Positions 61,834 to 64,000 of a DNA stretch of 64,000 bases are shown in pieces. Each line of letters opens with the position of its first letter. Within the stretch, counting starts at the first letter, position 1. The stretch comes from Hyphomonadaceae bacterium (GTDB lineage Bacteria > Pseudomonadota > Alphaproteobacteria > Caulobacterales > Hyphomonadaceae): positions 1-64,000 of the forward strand of contig JALHLU010000007.1 in assembly GCA_022844345.1 (NCBI GenBank), read 5' to 3'. A program made the translations under genes and the position numbers. The notes beneath the pieces are model-generated. The model searched no databases and was not told where the DNA came from. It saw only the letters and a list, made by a program, of their open reading frames with translations.

Positions 61834-63305
61834 ACGCACTTGTCCCGCTTTTGCTGATGTTCTTGCCGCTGATTGCAGCCGTTATAAGCTTCGCGCTTCC
61901 CGAGCGTCTGGCGGTGTGGCGCAACGCGTTCAACATTCTCTTCGCTTTTGTAAAGCTGCTGCTGATCGGCTACCTCCTGCGCGAAGTGGAGGCCGGGCGC
62001 AGCGTGGAGTGGCGTTACGAGTTTCTGCCCGGTCACGATTTTCTGCTGCGCGTCGATTCCCTCGCCCTGTTGTTTGTCACACTGTCCGTATTCCTCTGGC
62101 TGATCACCACGATTTACGCCATCGCCTATTTCGGCCGCGGGCCGAACCTCGCGCGCTTCTTCGGCTTCTTCAACCTTTGTGTTCTCGCAGCGACCGGCGT
62201 GGCCATATCGGGAACAGCGATCACGTTTTTCCTGTTCTACGAATTGCTGACGCTGGCGACCTGGCCGCTCATCGTACATCGGGGCGACGAAAAATCGCTG
62301 AGGGCGGGGCGGATATATCTGACGTATACCCTGGCGGGTAGCGCAGCGCTTCTGGCCGGCATTTTGTGGTTGAAGGCGCTGGTCGGCCCGATCGAATTCA
62401 CTGTCCCGCCTGACCTTGGTGAAGTCTCGCCGATTGCTCTGACGTTGATCTTCATCCTCTGTGTTGGCGGGCTGGGGGTTAAGGCTGCGCTCGTGCCTTT
62501 TCACGGCTGGCTGCCTGAAGCGATGGCCGCGCCGGCGCCGGTCAGCGCCTTGCTGCACGCCGTGGCGGTCGTGAAGGCCGGGGCGTTTGGCATTGTTCGC
62601 ATCATCTATGATGTCTATGGCGTCGACACGGTCGCCGCGTTGAATCTCGGTTTGCCGCTTGCGGCGCTTGCCTCAGTCACCATCCTGTACGGGTCGCTGC
62701 GCGCGCTCATGCAGAGCGACCTCAAGCGGCGTCTCGCCTATTCCACCGTCAGCCAGGTCAGCTACATCATACTTGGGGCGAGCCTGGTGGGGCCTTACGC
62801 GGTGATCGGCGGTCTGGTGCACCTGGTGCACCAGGGCGTCATGAAGATCACGCTCTTCATGTGCGCCGGCGCATTGGCGAACCGCATGGGCATCAAGACG
62901 ATTGCGGATATTAACGGTGCCGGGCGCTCGATGCCGGTCACCATGTTTGCTTTCACCATTGCCGCCCTTGGCATGATCGGTTTTCCACCACTGGCCGGCT
63001 TCATCTCGAAATGGTATTTGGGCACTGGCGGACTGCAATCGGGCGCGCCTTGGGTGGTTGCCGTATTGGCGGCCTCGTCGCTGCTCAACGCCGCGTATTT
63101 TTTGCCGCTGATTTTCCGAGCCTGGCTGCTCCCGAGGACAGCCGGGACCACTGTGCGGGAGTTTGCAAGCGCCGAAGATTGGATGCTCGTGCTTCCAGCC
63201 GCCGTTACGGCGGCATTGTGCGTGGCAGTAGGCGTCATGGCTGCTTGGGCGTTTAGCCCACTGGGCTGGGCCACGCGCATTGCCGAGACAGGATATCTGC
63301 AGTGA
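61830..63305 (+). CDS. Mrp/NuoL/M-like proton-translocating subunit 2
   Basis: The 491-residue product starts MNALVPLLLMFLPLIAAVIS. Key segments: FFLFYELLTLATWPLIVHRG, KAALVPFHGWLPEAMAAPAP VSALLHAVAVVKAG and QSDLKRRLAYSTVSQVSYII. These are the glutamate-containing helix and broken-helix motifs of antiporter-like complex I subunits. Overlaps both neighbours, so tightly co-translated. Confidence 0.9.
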   Translation: MNALVPLLLMFLPLIAAVISFALPERLAVWRNAFNILFAFVKLLLIGYLLREVEAGRSVEWRYEFLPGHDFLLRVDSLALLFVTLSVFLWLITTIYAIAYFGRGPNLARFFGFFNLCVLAATGVAISGTAITFFLFYELLTLATWPLIVHRGDEKSLRAGRIYLTYTLAGSAALLAGILWLKALVGPIEFTVPPDLGEVSPIALTLIFILCVGGLGVKAALVPFHGWLPEAMAAPAPVSALLHAVAVVKAGAFGIVRIIYDVYGVDTVAALNLGLPLAALASVTILYGSLRALMQSDLKRRLAYSTVSQVSYIILGASLVGPYAVIGGLVHLVHQGVMKITLFMCAGALANRMGIKTIADINGAGRSMPVTMFAFTIAALGMIGFPPLAGFISKWYLGTGGLQSGAPWVVAVLAASSLLNAAYFLPLIFRAWLLPRTAGTTVREFASAEDWMLVLPAAVTAALCVAVGVMAAWAFSPLGWATRIAETGYLQ

Positions 63306-64000
63306 CGTCGGAGAGCCTGCTGCTGCCAGCGGCGGTCGCTTGGCCGATGCTGCTTGCCCTGGCAAGCCTGACCCCGGGTTTCAGATCGTGCCTGCGAGCC
63401 GCTTTGCCGCTTGCGCCGCTGCCAGCTTTGGCGGCGGCGTTCCTGGCGCCGCGCGAGGTCTTGGTGAACGCCCCGGAGCTGCTGCTGGGCGGGGGCGGGC
63501 TTATGCTCACCGACGCCGGTGCGGTGTTTTTGGGTGCGGCCGCGGGGCTTTGGTTCTGCGCTGCAATCTATGCGGTGCGCTACATGCGCGACGACGCGCA
63601 CCCCGTCTCCTTCGCCCTGTTCTGGAACTTGGTCTTGGCGGGCAATCTCGGCGTCTTCATGGCCGCCGATCTGGCCAGTTTCTATGTCTTTTTCGCGCTG
63701 TTGTCGCTAATGGCGTACCCGCTCGTCATTCATGACCGCAAGCCTGCGTCCCTTCGCGCAGGCACGGTCTATATCGTTCTTGCCGTGATCGGTGAGACAG
63801 CGCTTCTGGTTGGGTTCATGCTGGCCGCCCACGTCGCTGACGGCGCAATCATGATCGAGGAGGTGCGCGCGGCGCTGACGGCATCGCCGACGCAACCGGC
63901 CACACTCTGGTTCCTGATCGTGGGATTTGGAATCAAAGCAGGTCTGATGCCGCTCCACGTGTGGCTGCCGGTCGCGCATCCGGCAGCCCCCACGCCTGCT
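63302..64000 (+). CDS. Mrp/NuoL/M-like proton-translocating subunit 3 (partial)
   Basis: From GTG 63302 the frame is open to the window end (about 233 residues seen): TSESLLLPAAVAWPMLLALA at the start, MAADLASFYVFFALLSLMAY in the Glu-helix position (here no Glu is seen in that helix), and IKAGLMPLHVWLPVAHPAAP TPA before the cut. This is a third antiporter-like subunit; MrpA N-terminal part equivalents may follow outside. Confidence 0.85.
   Translation, partial: MTSESLLLPAAVAWPMLLALASLTPGFRSCLRAALPLAPLPALAAAFLAPREVLVNAPELLLGGGGLMLTDAGAVFLGAAAGLWFCAAIYAVRYMRDDAHPVSFALFWNLVLAGNLGVFMAADLASFYVFFALLSLMAYPLVIHDRKPASLRAGTVYIVLAVIGETALLVGFMLAAHVADGAIMIEEVRAALTASPTQPATLWFLIVGFGIKAGLMPLHVWLPVAHPAAPTPA

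Overview
The window is high-GC DNA from an alphaproteobacterium. This is suggested by the ethylmalonyl-CoA pathway reductase (ccr), Crp/FixK-type regulators, a trb-type conjugation cluster and a leader motif upstream of a Bax-inhibitor gene of the kind known from this class. I cannot place it below class. No rRNA, tRNA or CRISPR array was seen.

Layout: (1) 1-10.1 kb, a trb/VirB type IV secretion cluster on the minus strand (trbL partial, trbJ, E, D, C, B, a CopG-like protein, traG). A LysR gene overlapped with traF runs divergently. No relaxase or integrase is present, so only one flank of an integrative conjugative element is seen. (2) 10.2-18.6 kb, CorA and TerC-type transporters, a YdcH-like/zf-TFIIB pair, an outer-membrane-like protein, a lipoprotein divergent from an OxyR-like regulator, and pyrC. 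(3) 18.6-30.6 kb, a carbon block: a universal stress protein, ccr, folC and the carboxyltransferase subunit of propionyl-CoA carboxylase. It is followed by an NhaR-type LysR divergent from dabB-dabA-DUF6671, an inorganic-carbon uptake operon with all four predicted DabA metal/active-site residues. (4) 30.7-36.2 kb, a Usp island: usp, an APH-like/P-loop kinase fusion, usp, a Crp/FixK regulator and usp, with FNR/FixK-type dyads before three of the genes. (5) 36.26-38.85 kb, an intact IS66-family element with a perfect 8-bp target duplication. (6) 38.9-57.9 kb, a mosaic of envelope and stress genes: Ca/Na antiporter, M48 lipoprotein, LysR, TSUP permease, Bax inhibitor-1, lipid kinase, Usp, MgtC, zf-TFIIB, Crp, TerB, a second kinase fusion, patatin and a GntP-type permease. 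These are interleaved with decayed IS3, IS5 and IS630 pieces and broken copies of usp and zf-TFIIB genes. (7) 58-64 kb, an Mrp-type cation/proton antiporter operon (E, F, G, A'/B, C and three NuoL/M/N-like subunits), cut by the window edge.

The most interesting signal is a 49-61 nt structured element found five times, always just upstream of and co-oriented with a gene. It has a GGGCCCCTCTG box, a variable hairpin, a GATGTC box and an outer stem whose base pairs covary. The copies precede the YdcH-like/zf-TFIIB pair, the M48 protease plus Ca/Na antiporter, Bax inhibitor-1 (YbhL-like), a usp gene and a usp pseudogene. This looks like one leader RNA controlling an envelope/stress regulon. A second theme is that the inorganic-carbon pump lies beside two carboxylating enzymes of heterotrophic metabolism and no RuBisCO is visible.
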